Source: Bacillus sp. THAF10 (lineage in GTDB: Bacteria > Bacillota > Bacilli > Bacillales > Bacillaceae_I). From it: a stretch of DNA of 64,000 nt. The stretch spans positions 2,584,001 through 2,648,000 of the forward strand of contig NZ_CP045403.1 in the NCBI RefSeq assembly GCF_009363695.1, written 5' to 3'. Below the pieces are notes generated by a model, which saw nothing but the letters and a program-made list of their open reading frames with translations, did not search any database and was not told the origin of the DNA. Of this stretch, positions 18,109 through 27,264 are shown piece by piece (the stretch's first letter is position 1; each line of letters starts with the position of its first letter). The position numbers and the translations under genes were made by a program.

Positions 18109-18975
18109 TTATTTCACCGGAATCCAAATCTCCGAATAATAATCCTCACTGTTTGGATTTCCGTCTCCATACCATTCAAAATCTGGTGTTCCGGCATGCT
18201 CATAAGAATTGGATGGGAACCACTCAGAGAAGATTTGCTTCCATTTATCTTGCATGGCATGTGGCATCGCACCATGTACCTCAAACACTGCCCACTTTGT
18301 TGCAGGAATCTCTAACTCTTCCATACCTTCGGGTGGATCTTCTGATGATGCTGCTGCAACCCAATAGTCCATTAGGTTTTTTGTGCGCATTTCCTCAGTA
18401 GTAGCACCACAAACTCCTAGAATACCTTTGATCAATCCATTGTTCATATCCACTAGCTTTTCAGTGATTCCATTTTCATTCACTTCCTGCCACAGCTTTG
18501 GAATCTCCGCCATGTTTTCTCCATTGCCAAGCGAATATGTCCTCTTCACTCCAACTACTCTAAACGCATCTTTGTTTACCACACTGTACTTCATTGGCTC
18601 TGCCCCTTTCAAGGTTACCTGGATAACCAGGCGATTATAGGTTTGTAGCTTTCCTTCAAACCTTCGCACATCAGATGGTGAGGTCCCATGCTGACGGCGA
18701 AACGCTTTGGTGAAAGCTTCTGGAGTGTCATAACCATACTTAAAAGCAATGTCGATGATTTTATCGTCTGTTGATAAGAGGTCCTGTGCTGCGAGAGAAA
18801 GTCTGCGCCGCCTTATATACTCACCCACGGAAACATCCGTTAACAACGCAAAGGCGCGTTGAAAATGAAATGAAGAAAAATTAGCTTCCTGTGCAATTTT
18901 CCCTATGGATAAGTCTTCAAGGATGTTATTCTCTATAAATGCGATTGCTCTTTGGATGGATTCTACCATTGCCAT
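18109..18975 (-). CDS. AraC-family regulator with GyrI-like effector domain
   Basis: The N-terminal 110 residues hold two helix-turn-helix motifs (LSIGKIAQEANFSSFHFQRAF and IIDIAFKYGYDTPEAFTKAF) of the AraC/XylS type. Residues about 130-288 form a GyrI-like (SOUL/Rob-type) small-molecule domain ending EIWIPVK. This architecture matches multidrug-sensing regulators such as Rob. The start at 18975 follows AAGGAG eight bases away. Targets are unknown; no efflux gene is adjacent. Confidence 0.9.
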   Translation of the reverse strand: MAMVESIQRAIAFIENNILEDLSIGKIAQEANFSSFHFQRAFALLTDVSVGEYIRRRRLSLAAQDLLSTDDKIIDIAFKYGYDTPEAFTKAFRRQHGTSPSDVRRFEGKLQTYNRLVIQVTLKGAEPMKYSVVNKDAFRVVGVKRTYSLGNGENMAEIPKLWQEVNENGITEKLVDMNNGLIKGILGVCGATTEEMRTKNLMDYWVAAASSEDPPEGMEELEIPATKWAVFEVHGAMPHAMQDKWKQIFSEWFPSNSYEHAGTPDFEWYGDGNPNSEDYYSEIWIPVK

Positions 18976-19076
18976 ATGCCTCACTCCTTATATTCATCTT
19001 ACCAGCCTACTTTTCACTTGACCTGTTCGGAAATGCTCTTTTGTGGCAGGTTTTACTCGTAAAAGGTTTTCGGTCA

Positions 19077-19511
19077 TTATTTTAGGACTCTAAATTTTAG
19101 CTTCTCCGCTGCAATCAACCCTTCTCGCAGCCATATCTCTATTTGTGGATTTGAGAGAAGTTCTTCTGTTTTCATCCAGAAAACCGCATCTACCTCGTCT
19201 TCACTTTTTGGATAGGGTTCTCCTTCCTTCCATTCACAAAGGAAAATGATATCTACCACTTCTCTACCATCGGGTAAAACAAAGGAAGTATTTCTGACAT
19301 AGGTCATTGTTTCTCCTGCTGTCACACCGACTTCTTCATACAACTCACGCCTTAGCGTTCGTTCCAAAATATCCGAGCTTGCGCCTTCGTGATCCACCGT
19401 ACCTCCAACAAAGGAAAGCGTTCCTCCAGCATGCTCCTCTTTTGAACTACGTTTAATCATCAGCCATTTATCTCCTCGATACAAGGCTGCTTCGACGTTA
19501 ATCAAAAACAT
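19077..19511 (-). CDS. Nudix hydrolase
   Basis: A 144-residue protein with a near-complete Nudix box: GGTVDHEGAS, then RTLRRELYEEVGV (the REXXEE core reads RELYEE). These enzymes cleave nucleoside diphosphates linked to another moiety; the substrate cannot be read from the sequence. It is 12 bp from the methyltransferase gene upstream and probably co-transcribed. Confidence 0.9.
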   Translation of the reverse strand: MFLINVEAALYRGDKWLMIKRSSKEEHAGGTLSFVGGTVDHEGASSDILERTLRRELYEEVGVTAGETMTYVRNTSFVLPDGREVVDIIFLCEWKEGEPYPKSEDEVDAVFWMKTEELLSNPQIEIWLREGLIAAEKLKFRVLK

Positions 19512-19523
19512 AAGATACCTCCT

Positions 19524-20276
19524 TTATTTTCTCGCCTTGATTATAAGAGTAGAAGGAAACCTTTTTACCTTTTGTAAAGAATAATAGCGATCTGATAATG
19601 GAGCTTCTTCATGTTGATACCGCTGCCCCACTTCACTTTCCACTACTTTTTCAATCATAAAACCTGCTTGAATTAGTTCGTTTATGTATGTGCTCAGCTT
19701 TCGAGTATGGATAACCATCGGTGCATCCTCACCCTTAAACTTTTCAAAACGCTGTACACCTTCTATTTGATAAGACCCTTCTAAGGTTATGATACCTTCT
19801 TCACTTTTTAGATAAGGATACAACGGGTGATCCCAACTAAATAAAAAGCTTCCTCCAGGCTTCAAATAAGAATAGATAAGCTGCAGCGTTTTGGTTAAGT
19901 CAGTCGTCCAGCCTAATGCATAAATGGAAAAGACGGTATCAAAATACTGCTTTGGTAGTTCAATTTCCTCCTCCATTGGGGCAGTATACAAATGAGGATT
20001 GTAATTTGCCAACAGTTTTTCTGCTGTTTGTTTTTGCTCTAGTGACAGGTCTACACCCCATATTTCTCCTACTTTTTTCATTTCCTTCATATATTTCAAC
20101 GAGTGTCCACTTCCAAATCCAATTTCTAACACTCGTTTTCCCCGTAAATCATCAAGGAGATTTAGTTCATCTTCTGTTTGTGAAAATGGCCCATAGCTTG
20201 GCAATGCATCCACTCCGTTAAAGTAATGCGCTACCAAATCCCAGCTTTTTTGGTTACTTGTTATGATCTGATTCAA
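19524..20276 (-). CDS. class I SAM-dependent methyltransferase
   Basis: The 250-residue protein shows the SAM-binding glycine motif VLEIGFGSGHSLKYM near residue 51, the acidic end of strand 2 (IWGVDLS) and a post-motif SWDHPLYPY. The methyl acceptor is unknown. It lies 12 bp downstream of the double acetyltransferase gene, so acetyltransferase, methyltransferase and Nudix genes likely form one transcript. Confidence 0.9.
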   Translation of the reverse strand: MNQIITSNQKSWDLVAHYFNGVDALPSYGPFSQTEDELNLLDDLRGKRVLEIGFGSGHSLKYMKEMKKVGEIWGVDLSLEQKQTAEKLLANYNPHLYTAPMEEEIELPKQYFDTVFSIYALGWTTDLTKTLQLIYSYLKPGGSFLFSWDHPLYPYLKSEEGIITLEGSYQIEGVQRFEKFKGEDAPMVIHTRKLSTYINELIQAGFMIEKVVESEVGQRYQHEEAPLSDRYYSLQKVKRFPSTLIIKARK

Positions 20277-20288
20277 ATAATTCTCTCC

Positions 20289-21200
20289 TTACTCTATATC
20301 CTTAATAAAAGCAATCAACCTACTAGCCTCTTTAAATCCAAGACTTTTATGAAAATGGTAGCTTATCTCATTATCTAAATGAATGTCTGAGCCGATTTGT
20401 TGGCAGCCCTTTTTCTTTAGCCATGCTTCCCCTGTTTCTAAAAGCTGTTGGGAGTATCCTTTTCTCCTATGCGCTTCTTTTACGTACACTCCTTCGATGA
20501 AGCCGGTTGGGCTAGCTTCAGTCCCTTCCACATAGTCAATTCGGATAGAAAGATGCATAAACCCGACCAATTCTTCTTCTACCTGGTAGAATAATATGCG
20601 GTCTCTATCTGAGGCCATGATTTCATTAAAGGACTGCTCTAATTCCACTGTGGAGCTTTCCGGCCAAAGAGCTTGTCCTAATTTTATGTAATATTTTTGA
20701 TGATTGTTTGTTGCATAAACAATCGGCGTTACTCCTTCTATGGTCCTTTCTAGTTCAAGCTGTGCCAGTTGCTCCCCCCATGATGCCATTTCCGTTTGCA
20801 CAAATCCTTCCTTCAAATATAACTGCTTTGCCACTTCATTTTTTGGATTAAAGCCTAGCACCACAAATGGAATATTCCGTCCCGTATTATCATGTTGGAT
20901 ATCCTCCAACACCTTTTGTAATGCCTTTCTTCCATACCCTTTGCCTTGGAAATCCTGATCAATCATCAGACGATAAATCCAGTAGTTTCCATCATCGGGA
21001 TCCACCCCATATAAGGAATAACCAACCATATTTTCTCCAGCAAAAATACCCATCGAATGAAAGTCAGGCATAAATTTTGATTGCGCGATAGAGTAAAGAT
21101 TGGATGCAACAAAATCCTCTTGCTCCTCTGTAACTTTAAGATTAATAGCTTTTTTCCAATTCTGTTCTGTAATTGGTTGTAGTGAAATGATTTCTCCCAT
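20289..21200 (-). CDS. protein with two GNAT acetyltransferase domains
   Basis: The first GNAT domain (about residues 1-150) has the acetyl-CoA loop DQDFQGKGYGRKAL; the second (about 155-303) has VKEAHRRKGYSQQL. The second ends SDIHLDNEISYHFHKSLGF, then a short link and IAFIKDIE, closely resembling the C-terminal pattern of aminoglycoside 6'-N-acetyltransferases. The tandem arrangement suggests one domain may be regulatory or that there are two substrates. Aminoglycoside acetylation is an inference only. Confidence 0.87.
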   Translation of the reverse strand: MGEIISLQPITEQNWKKAINLKVTEEQEDFVASNLYSIAQSKFMPDFHSMGIFAGENMVGYSLYGVDPDDGNYWIYRLMIDQDFQGKGYGRKALQKVLEDIQHDNTGRNIPFVVLGFNPKNEVAKQLYLKEGFVQTEMASWGEQLAQLELERTIEGVTPIVYATNNHQKYYIKLGQALWPESSTVELEQSFNEIMASDRDRILFYQVEEELVGFMHLSIRIDYVEGTEASPTGFIEGVYVKEAHRRKGYSQQLLETGEAWLKKKGCQQIGSDIHLDNEISYHFHKSLGFKEASRLIAFIKDIE

Positions 21201-21295
21201 TGAAACTATCCCCTTTGCTTTCTATCTGGTACTACATAATTGTAATATTTCATACTGTATATTTAGCGTAAATAATTTGAAAAGGATGAATGATC

Positions 21296-22468
21296 ATGAC
21301 TTCTCAAGACCCAAGAATTCCTCAACCAATAAGAAGGGATGGCGCAGGTGCACCGGATGATGGGCCAAGAAACGTCATGCGCGATCTTCAAAACCCTGAT
21401 TTGCTTGTTCCCCCAAAAACTGATGCCGGTATTGTTCCCAATTTGCGCTTTTCCTTTTCTGATACCTCCATGATCCTAAAGCATGGCGGCTGGTCCAGGG
21501 AGATTAATGTCAGAGAACTGCCAATCGCCACCACGCTTTCAGGTGTCAACATGAGCCTAACTGCAGGAGGCGTTCGGGAGCTACATTGGCATAAAGAAGC
21601 CGAGTGGGCGTATATGATTCTTGGTCGAGCAAGAATTACAGCAGTGGACCAAGATGGTAAAAACTTCATCGCAGATGTCGGTCCTGGTGATCTTTGGTAC
21701 TTCCCACCAGGTATTCCTCACTCTATTCAAGGCTTGGAGCAATGTGAATTTCTACTTGTTTTTGATAGCGGCGATTTTTCCGACTTGAGCACCTTATCGA
21801 TTTCCGATTGGTTAGCACATACACCAGTGGAAGTTCTTTCAGCCAATTTTGGGGTGCCGGAAAGCACGTTTCGTAATCGTCCAAAAAGCCAACGTTACAT
21901 TTACCAAGCAGAAGTACCTGGACCGTTAAAAACACAGAAGGTTTCTTCACCAAACGGAGAAGTGCCACTTTCATTCAAATATGAGCTGCTGAAACAACCA
22001 CCATTGGAGTTTTCTGGTGGTTCTGTAAGGATTGTAGATTCTAGCGTTTTTAAGATTTCCAAATCGGTCGCTGCAGCCTTAGTCGAGGTAAAACCAGGAG
22101 GCATGCGTGAGCTGCACTGGCACCCGAATAACGATGAATGGCAGTACTATCTGACTGGAAAAGCACGGATGACTGTATTCCTTGGTAATGGGACAGCAAG
22201 AACCTTTGATTATCAAGCGGGCGATGTTGGCTATGTGCCTTTTGCAACAGGTCACTATATTCAAAACACTGGTGAAGACACCGTTTGGTTTTTAGAAATG
22301 TTCAAAAGTGACCGCTTTGAAGATGTCTCGCTTGCCCAATGGATGGCACTAACTCCCGCTCAAATAGTGGAAAGCAATGTTGATGTAAGTTCCTCTTTTG
22401 CCAAAAGTATTAGAAAAGAAAAGGAACCCGTTGTCAAATACCCGCCATATACATTTAAACCAAATTAA
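21296..22468 (+). CDS. oxalate decarboxylase-like bicupin with altered lid
   Basis: The 390-residue protein aligns with B. subtilis OxdC/OxdD over its whole length. Each cupin keeps its manganese ligands: HWH and Glu at residues 97, 99, 103, then His142; and the second set in [12 protein letters not shown] plus GHYIQN. The arginines that hold oxalate (Arg94 and its partner) and the second-site Glu in FLEMFK remain. The flexible lid of the N-terminal site, SENST in OxdC, reads SDLST here (residues 162-166), so the catalytic Glu is Asp. The start at 21296 follows AAAGGA by nine bases. There is no signal peptide. Confidence 0.9.
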   Translation: MTSQDPRIPQPIRRDGAGAPDDGPRNVMRDLQNPDLLVPPKTDAGIVPNLRFSFSDTSMILKHGGWSREINVRELPIATTLSGVNMSLTAGGVRELHWHKEAEWAYMILGRARITAVDQDGKNFIADVGPGDLWYFPPGIPHSIQGLEQCEFLLVFDSGDFSDLSTLSISDWLAHTPVEVLSANFGVPESTFRNRPKSQRYIYQAEVPGPLKTQKVSSPNGEVPLSFKYELLKQPPLEFSGGSVRIVDSSVFKISKSVAAALVEVKPGGMRELHWHPNNDEWQYYLTGKARMTVFLGNGTARTFDYQAGDVGYVPFATGHYIQNTGEDTVWFLEMFKSDRFEDVSLAQWMALTPAQIVESNVDVSSSFAKSIRKEKEPVVKYPPYTFKPN

Positions 22469-22604
22469 GTTTGGAAAATTCTATCTTTTATTTTACCAAA
22501 AGAAAAAGCAGAGGAGTTTCTTTTTTTTACAAAAAGCTGTGTTAGTATTTATTGTTGATAGTAAGTCTGCGTGTTAGTAAACTGGCCTTTTAAAAGCATT
22601 AGGA

Positions 22605-22790
22605 ATGGGTCGATTAACAAAAGAACAATTAGATAGTGACGTTACTATTAAAGACTTGATCATTAAAGGAAATTTATTACCGAATTTGGAAATGTTTGAT
22701 ACACTTAGGTTATCTAGATTAGCGATGTCATTATGTGAACATATTTCCTGTTTAACAACGGGAAGATTTATGGGAGAAGAGGAGTTATAA
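22605..22790 (+). CDS. 61-residue protein of unknown function
   Basis: The short reading frame ends in TAA directly followed by the ATG of the lipoprotein gene, so the two are probably translated in a coupled way. The sequence is mixed charged and hydrophobic without recognisable motif; two cysteines lie at CEHISC. The ribosome site is weak (TTAGGA only), so this could also be the 3' remnant of a longer gene. Confidence 0.5.
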   Translation: MGRLTKEQLDSDVTIKDLIIKGNLLPNLEMFDTLRLSRLAMSLCEHISCLTTGRFMGEEEL

Positions 22791-23201
22791 ATGCTTAAAA
22801 TATTTTATTTCTTTATCTTGATTTTTCCAATCTTATTCCTTTCAGCTTGTAGTTCTAATACACTTCAAGAAACAGTGGTAAAACCTATAATTGATGAATT
22901 TGAAGAGGCAGGAATTAAATTAAAGGAGAGAGAAGAATATTCCAATTTATTTTCCATTTCTGGTTCAGATGAAAAACAATATGAGGTAGATGGCGGAAGT
23001 ATCTATCTCATTTATGGTTATTCAAATAAAGAAAAAATAATGGAAGAGCTAACAAGGATATTTGCAGAAACAGAATTTCAATATCCGCCAGAGTCATTGT
23101 ATACAGATAAATTCTGTATCATATATATTAGAAAAAGTGATTATGAAGTGTTTGACCAGAAAATAGATACTTTATTTGAACATAATTTAAAAGGTATATA
23201 A
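22791..23201 (+). CDS. small lipoprotein, unknown function
   Basis: A 136-residue protein with a signal sequence and lipobox LSAC at residues 17-20, so it should be exported and lipid-anchored through Cys20. The mature part is acidic and contains no known motif. It is directly coupled to the 61-residue frame upstream. Confidence 0.75.
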   Translation: MLKIFYFFILIFPILFLSACSSNTLQETVVKPIIDEFEEAGIKLKEREEYSNLFSISGSDEKQYEVDGGSIYLIYGYSNKEKIMEELTRIFAETEFQYPPESLYTDKFCIIYIRKSDYEVFDQKIDTLFEHNLKGI

Positions 23202-23253
23202 AGGGAAACCTTATTTCAACAAACGGGGGATAGTTGAATAAAAAAAATAACAA

Positions 23254-23282
23254 TTAGGCTGTCATTTTTTTGGCAGCCTAAT
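23254..23282. terminator. bidirectional terminator
   Basis: TTAGGCTGTCA and TGGCAGCCTAA form a stem around a T-rich loop between the lipoprotein gene and the convergent aminopeptidase gene. Confidence 0.75.
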
Positions 23283-23352
23283 TTATTAGTAATAAATCAA
23301 CTTTTAGCACGAACGCAGCGTTACAAAAAAGAAATGTCCTCTGCCAAAAAAG

Positions 23353-24579
23353 TTAGATTGCCCACTCACCATTCACGAAAATGGCCTCTTTCGTTCCATC
23401 CTTTGTTTCAGCTGTGATGTTTAACTCCTCTGAGCCAATCATAAAGTCCACATGAATCATACTCGTGTTGACCCCTTTTGCTTCGAGCTCTTCTTTTGAA
23501 AGAGCTGCACCACCCTCGAGACAAATAGGATAAGCAGAGCCTAACGCCAAATGACAAGAAGCATTTTCATCAAACAGGGTGTTGTAGAAAATAACATCTT
23601 GTTTGGAAACAGGAGAGCTGTTTGGTACAAGCGCCACTTCTCCAAGATAGAGAGAACCTTCATCTGTTTCTAGAAGCTTTTTCAGCACGTCATATCCTTG
23701 TTCCGCCTGGAATTCGGTGACTTTCCCATCTTTGAAGGTGAAGCTAAAATTCTCCACAAGATTACCGTTCAAATTTAATGGTTTAGTCGAGGAAACGACA
23801 CCGTTTACTCCGGTTTTAACCGGAAGTGTAAAGACTTCCTCCGTTGGGAGGTTTGGAACAAAATACGTTCCCTCTTCATTGTTTAAACCTCCACCTAACC
23901 AAACCTGTTCTAAGGGGAGCTCTATCGTAAGGTCTGTTCCAGGTGCTTGATAGTGAAGTTTTTTATATTTTTTTGTATTTAGTACGTGGAGCTTTTGTTG
24001 TAAGGATTCAATATGCTTGTTCCAGGCTGCAACTGGATCCTCTTCGTTAATTCTTGTCACCGCAAAAATATTTTCCCAAAGTGCATGGACCTGCGTTTCT
24101 GTAGATAGCCCTGGATAAAGCTTGGCTGCCCATTCTTCTGAAGGAACGGAAACAATGGCCCAGCTCACCTTAGCGGTTTGGGTATATTTACGATATTTTT
24201 GCATCGCTTTTGCTTGAGCTTTGTTAGCAATGGCCACTCTATTTTGGTCCACGTCTTTTAGTAGGTCTGGGTTGGATGCAACGATGGAGAGAAATGCAGC
24301 TCCTTCTTCCGCCATCTCTTCCATCCCCCGTACCTTCCAATCACGCACAGATTCTAGTGATGCCTCGGATGCATCCTCGAGTGTAATTTTTGATAACTTC
24401 TCGTCATTCCATTCTGTATGTACATATTTTGCGCCGATACTATATGCAATTTTTGCAACTTCACGAACGAAAGGTGCTGCTGTTATTGGTGCATTCATGA
24501 CTAGAGGTTGATTGGGCTGTAGATTGACCCCAACCTTTACAGCCAGTTCTGCGTACTTTATTAAATTTTCTTGTATCAT
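23353..24579 (-). CDS. ampS: M29-family metallo-aminopeptidase
   Basis: A 408-residue AmpS/PepS-type thermophilic aminopeptidase that removes N-terminal amino acids using a cobalt or zinc pair. Family signatures are EGTYFVPNLPTEEVFTLP, EGGAALSKEEL and the C-terminal IHVDFMIGSEELNI. I chose the start at 24579 (MIQENLIKYAELAVKVG), which fits the family's N-terminus; a 21-residue extension has no support. It is monocistronic. Confidence 0.93.
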   Translation of the reverse strand: MIQENLIKYAELAVKVGVNLQPNQPLVMNAPITAAPFVREVAKIAYSIGAKYVHTEWNDEKLSKITLEDASEASLESVRDWKVRGMEEMAEEGAAFLSIVASNPDLLKDVDQNRVAIANKAQAKAMQKYRKYTQTAKVSWAIVSVPSEEWAAKLYPGLSTETQVHALWENIFAVTRINEEDPVAAWNKHIESLQQKLHVLNTKKYKKLHYQAPGTDLTIELPLEQVWLGGGLNNEEGTYFVPNLPTEEVFTLPVKTGVNGVVSSTKPLNLNGNLVENFSFTFKDGKVTEFQAEQGYDVLKKLLETDEGSLYLGEVALVPNSSPVSKQDVIFYNTLFDENASCHLALGSAYPICLEGGAALSKEELEAKGVNTSMIHVDFMIGSEELNITAETKDGTKEAIFVNGEWAI

Positions 24580-24663
24580 CTCTTCCTGCCCCCTTTTTAA
24601 GTATGCGTTCATTGTAGCATACGTAAAGGGGGGGATATACAAATGAAATTTACTCTAACGCAA

Positions 24664-24697
24664 AAAACGACCTCCCTGCTTTTAGGGAGGTCGGAAA
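24664..24697 (-). terminator. terminator of ptsHI
   Basis: GACCTCCCT, a short loop and AGGGAGGTC form a perfect 9 bp stem followed by GTTTTTT on the minus strand, just after the ptsI stop. Confidence 0.92.
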
Positions 24698-24705
24698 ATC
24701 AATTC

Positions 24706-26424
24706 TTACACATTAAATTTTTCTTTGACAAAGGCCACTACTTCTTCAGCCGTACCCATACTCAAAATTTCTTCACGATAGGACGCTGCCTCTTCTTTTG
24801 AGATGCCACGTAATTGACTTCTTGCTGGGAGGATAGACGTTGCGCTCATACTGAATTCGTCCAAGCCAAGTCCAAGAAGAATTGGAATCGCGATTGGATC
24901 GCCAGCCATTTCTCCACACATTCCTGCCCATTTGCCGTTTTTGTGAGCTGCTTGAATAACGTTGTCAATCAATCGAAGAATTGCTGGATTGTATGGCTGA
25001 TACAAGTAAGAAACTTGCTCGTTCATACGATCTGCAGCCATTGTGTATTGAATTAAATCATTTGTACCGATGCTAAAGAAATCCACTTCTTTGGCAAACA
25101 TATCGGCCATCACAGCTGTAGATGGGATTTCCACCATAATTCCGATTTCGATATGTTCATTCACTTTTGTACCTTCATTAACAAGCTTTTCTTTTTCTTC
25201 TAAAAGAATAGCTTTTGCCTGACGGAATTCATCTAAAGTGGCAATCATCGGGAACATGATTTTCAAGTTACCATAAGAGCTTGCACGCAATAGAGCACGT
25301 AGCTGTGTCCGGAAAATATCCTGCTGTTCTAGGCAAAGGCGAATCGCACGGTAGCCTAGGAATGGATTCATTTCTTTTGGAAGATCTAGATAAGGAAGTT
25401 CTTTGTCTCCTCCGATATCTAGTGTACGAACCACTACAGGCTTCCCTTCCATGCGCTCAAGCACTTCTTTGTATGCTTTATATTGCTCCTCTTCAGTGGG
25501 AAGTTCGGTTCTACCCATGTAAAGAAATTCCGTACGGTAAAGACCAACACCTTCTCCACCATTAGCGAGAACGCCTTTTACGTCTTTAGGGGTACCGATA
25601 TTTGCTGCAAGCTCGACCTCATGACCATCAGAAGAAAGGCTTTTCTCATTAACGAGCTTCGCCCACTCTTTTTTCTGCTCTTCAAATTTTTGTTGTTTTT
25701 CTTGGTAGAAAGCAATTTCATCATCTGTTGGATCGACAATTACTTCTCCATCTAAGCCATCAACAATAACCATCGTATCGTTTTGGATTTCTTCCATGAC
25801 ATTTTTTGTCCCAACAACAGCTGGAATCTCCATAGAACGTGCCATGATTGCGGAGTGTGAAGTGCGCCCCCCAATATCTGTTGTAAATGCTTTTACAAAC
25901 TGACGGTTAAGCTGAGCTGTATCAGAAGGTGTCAAATCTTCTGCAATAATGATTACTTCTTCTGCAATAAGTGCAGGGTTTGAAACAGAAACTCCTAAAA
26001 GATGAGCAAGTACCCGCTTGGTGACATCTCGAATATCTGCTGCTCGCTCTTTCATATACTCATTGTCCATTTGCTCAAACATATTGATAAACATAGAAGC
26101 TGTTTCATCAAGAGCAAATTCAGCGTTTACATTATCATTATTAATTTTATCTTTGATTGGATTTAAAAGCTCAGGATCACTTAATACGAGAAGGTGAGCA
26201 GAAAAAATCTCTGCTTTATCGGCACCTAACTCTTTGTGTGCGTGCTCTTTTATTTTTTCCAATTCATTTTTTGATTTTTCTACTGCATTTTCAAATCTCT
26301 CTACTTCAGCAGAAGCATTGTCTACTGTCTTTTTTTCCACTGTTAGTTCAGGGTTTTCAAGACGGTATGCTTTTGCGATTGCAATCCCGCTAGAAGCAGC
26401 GATGCCTTGAATCTTGTTTGACAT
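24706..26424 (-). CDS. ptsI: phosphoenolpyruvate-protein phosphotransferase, Enzyme I
   Basis: The 572-residue Enzyme I takes phosphate from phosphoenolpyruvate and gives it to HPr. The active-site histidine is in [13 protein letters not shown]; the PEP-binding domain has [15 protein letters not shown] and the C-terminal Cys is in [12 protein letters not shown]. Its ATG overlaps the ptsH stop codon (TAATG). Unlike in B. subtilis, no ptsG is adjacent. Confidence 0.98.
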   Translation of the reverse strand: MSNKIQGIAASSGIAIAKAYRLENPELTVEKKTVDNASAEVERFENAVEKSKNELEKIKEHAHKELGADKAEIFSAHLLVLSDPELLNPIKDKINNDNVNAEFALDETASMFINMFEQMDNEYMKERAADIRDVTKRVLAHLLGVSVSNPALIAEEVIIIAEDLTPSDTAQLNRQFVKAFTTDIGGRTSHSAIMARSMEIPAVVGTKNVMEEIQNDTMVIVDGLDGEVIVDPTDDEIAFYQEKQQKFEEQKKEWAKLVNEKSLSSDGHEVELAANIGTPKDVKGVLANGGEGVGLYRTEFLYMGRTELPTEEEQYKAYKEVLERMEGKPVVVRTLDIGGDKELPYLDLPKEMNPFLGYRAIRLCLEQQDIFRTQLRALLRASSYGNLKIMFPMIATLDEFRQAKAILLEEKEKLVNEGTKVNEHIEIGIMVEIPSTAVMADMFAKEVDFFSIGTNDLIQYTMAADRMNEQVSYLYQPYNPAILRLIDNVIQAAHKNGKWAGMCGEMAGDPIAIPILLGLGLDEFSMSATSILPARSQLRGISKEEAASYREEILSMGTAEEVVAFVKEKFNV

Positions 26425-26690
26425 TATTCCCCTAACCCTTCTGATTTCAAAGTTTCTTCTACTGCATTTAAAGCTTCCGCTTCGTCAGAACCTTGTGTCA
26501 CAATTTTGATTTCTGCTCCTTGTGGAATTCCTAGAGACATTACACCCATGATGGACTTTAAATTTACTGACTTTCCGTTATATTCAAGGTTCACATCTGC
26601 ATCGAATTTTCCTGCTGTTTGTACCAATTGAGTTGCTGGACGTGCGTGAATTCCTGAATCTGCTGTTACTTTAAACGTTTTTTCTGCCAT
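26424..26690 (-). CDS. ptsH: phosphocarrier protein HPr
   Basis: The 88-residue HPr carries His15 (SGIHARP), phosphorylated by Enzyme I, and Ser46 ([12 protein letters not shown]), phosphorylated by HPr kinase for catabolite control. The start at 26690 has AAAGGAG upstream; a TTG three codons earlier lies inside that site. It heads a two-gene operon with a leader of over 300 bases. Confidence 0.98.
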   Translation of the reverse strand: MAEKTFKVTADSGIHARPATQLVQTAGKFDADVNLEYNGKSVNLKSIMGVMSLGIPQGAEIKIVTQGSDEAEALNAVEETLKSEGLGE

Positions 26691-26844
26691 TGTAATCAAG
26701 CTCCTTTGAATTGTGTTATTTGGTAATACATAATCTACAAGGATTTTTCCCAGGTTTCAACCTATGGGCAATCGAAAAATTATGTAGAGAGCATTCAGCT
26801 ATAGAACTATTCTTCTATACCCTGTACAAAAGCGTACTAATCTA

Positions 26845-26940
26845 TAGAAAAAGGCATGAGAGAGGGCTTTTCTCTAAAAAAGGGTAAACTTCTCCCTTTA
26901 GTATTGATCAAAACCGCTTCACTCATGCCTGATCGTATCA
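26845..26940 (-). promoter_or_regulatory. hairpin-rich leader of ptsHI (possible attenuator)
   Basis: On the minus strand AGGCATGAG pairs with CTCATGCCTTTTT over a long distance, a terminator-like shape. Nested inside, AAAGGG and CCCTTTTTTT form a second terminator-like hairpin. A 17-codon frame (ATG inside the first arm, MSEAVLINTKGR...) runs through them. Regulation is inferred, not shown. Confidence 0.5.
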
Positions 26941-27019
26941 GTAACACGTAAAGTTCTATTCTTTGTTGTAAGCATTTGCATGAACAAATAGTTGAATGCT
27001 TCATTAACTGTCCGAAAAG

Positions 27020-27048
27020 ATTGTAGCAAAATTTCAAGCGTTTGACAA
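27020..27048 (-). promoter_or_regulatory. likely sigma-A promoter of ptsHI
   Basis: TTGTCA (27043-27048) and TACAAT (27020-27025) are separated by 17 bp on the minus strand, 330 bp upstream of ptsH. Confidence 0.7.
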
Positions 27049-27051
27049 CCA

Positions 27052-27231
27052 TTACGCCTTCTTTTTAAACATCATTAATATCGCATAGGGGATAATTCCA
27101 AAGAGCTGAAAAGCAACAGGCGGACGTTCTTGTTTTTTAATCTGCCTTTGCTCTTTTCTTACTTCTTTCGGCTTATCCATATAAGTGACCAATTGTTGCG
27201 TAACATACTTTACGTAATCATTCGTTTTCAT
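27052..27231 (-). CDS. yqzE: YqzE family protein
   Basis: A 59-residue basic protein beginning MKTNDYVKYVTQQLVTYMDKP, the mark of the YqzE family, with a hydrophobic C-terminal segment. In B. subtilis it lies beside the comG operon, as here. The start at 27231 follows GGTGGTG by nine bases. Function unknown. Confidence 0.88.
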   Translation of the reverse strand: MKTNDYVKYVTQQLVTYMDKPKEVRKEQRQIKKQERPPVAFQLFGIIPYAILMMFKKKA

Positions 27232-27264
27232 AAAAAACATCACCACCAAAGATTCATTTCTCTT

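Noticed and set aside
26837..27052. 71-codon frame in the ptsHI leader
   Set aside because: It overlaps the promoter -10 region and the hairpins, and its sequence lacks protein-like character.
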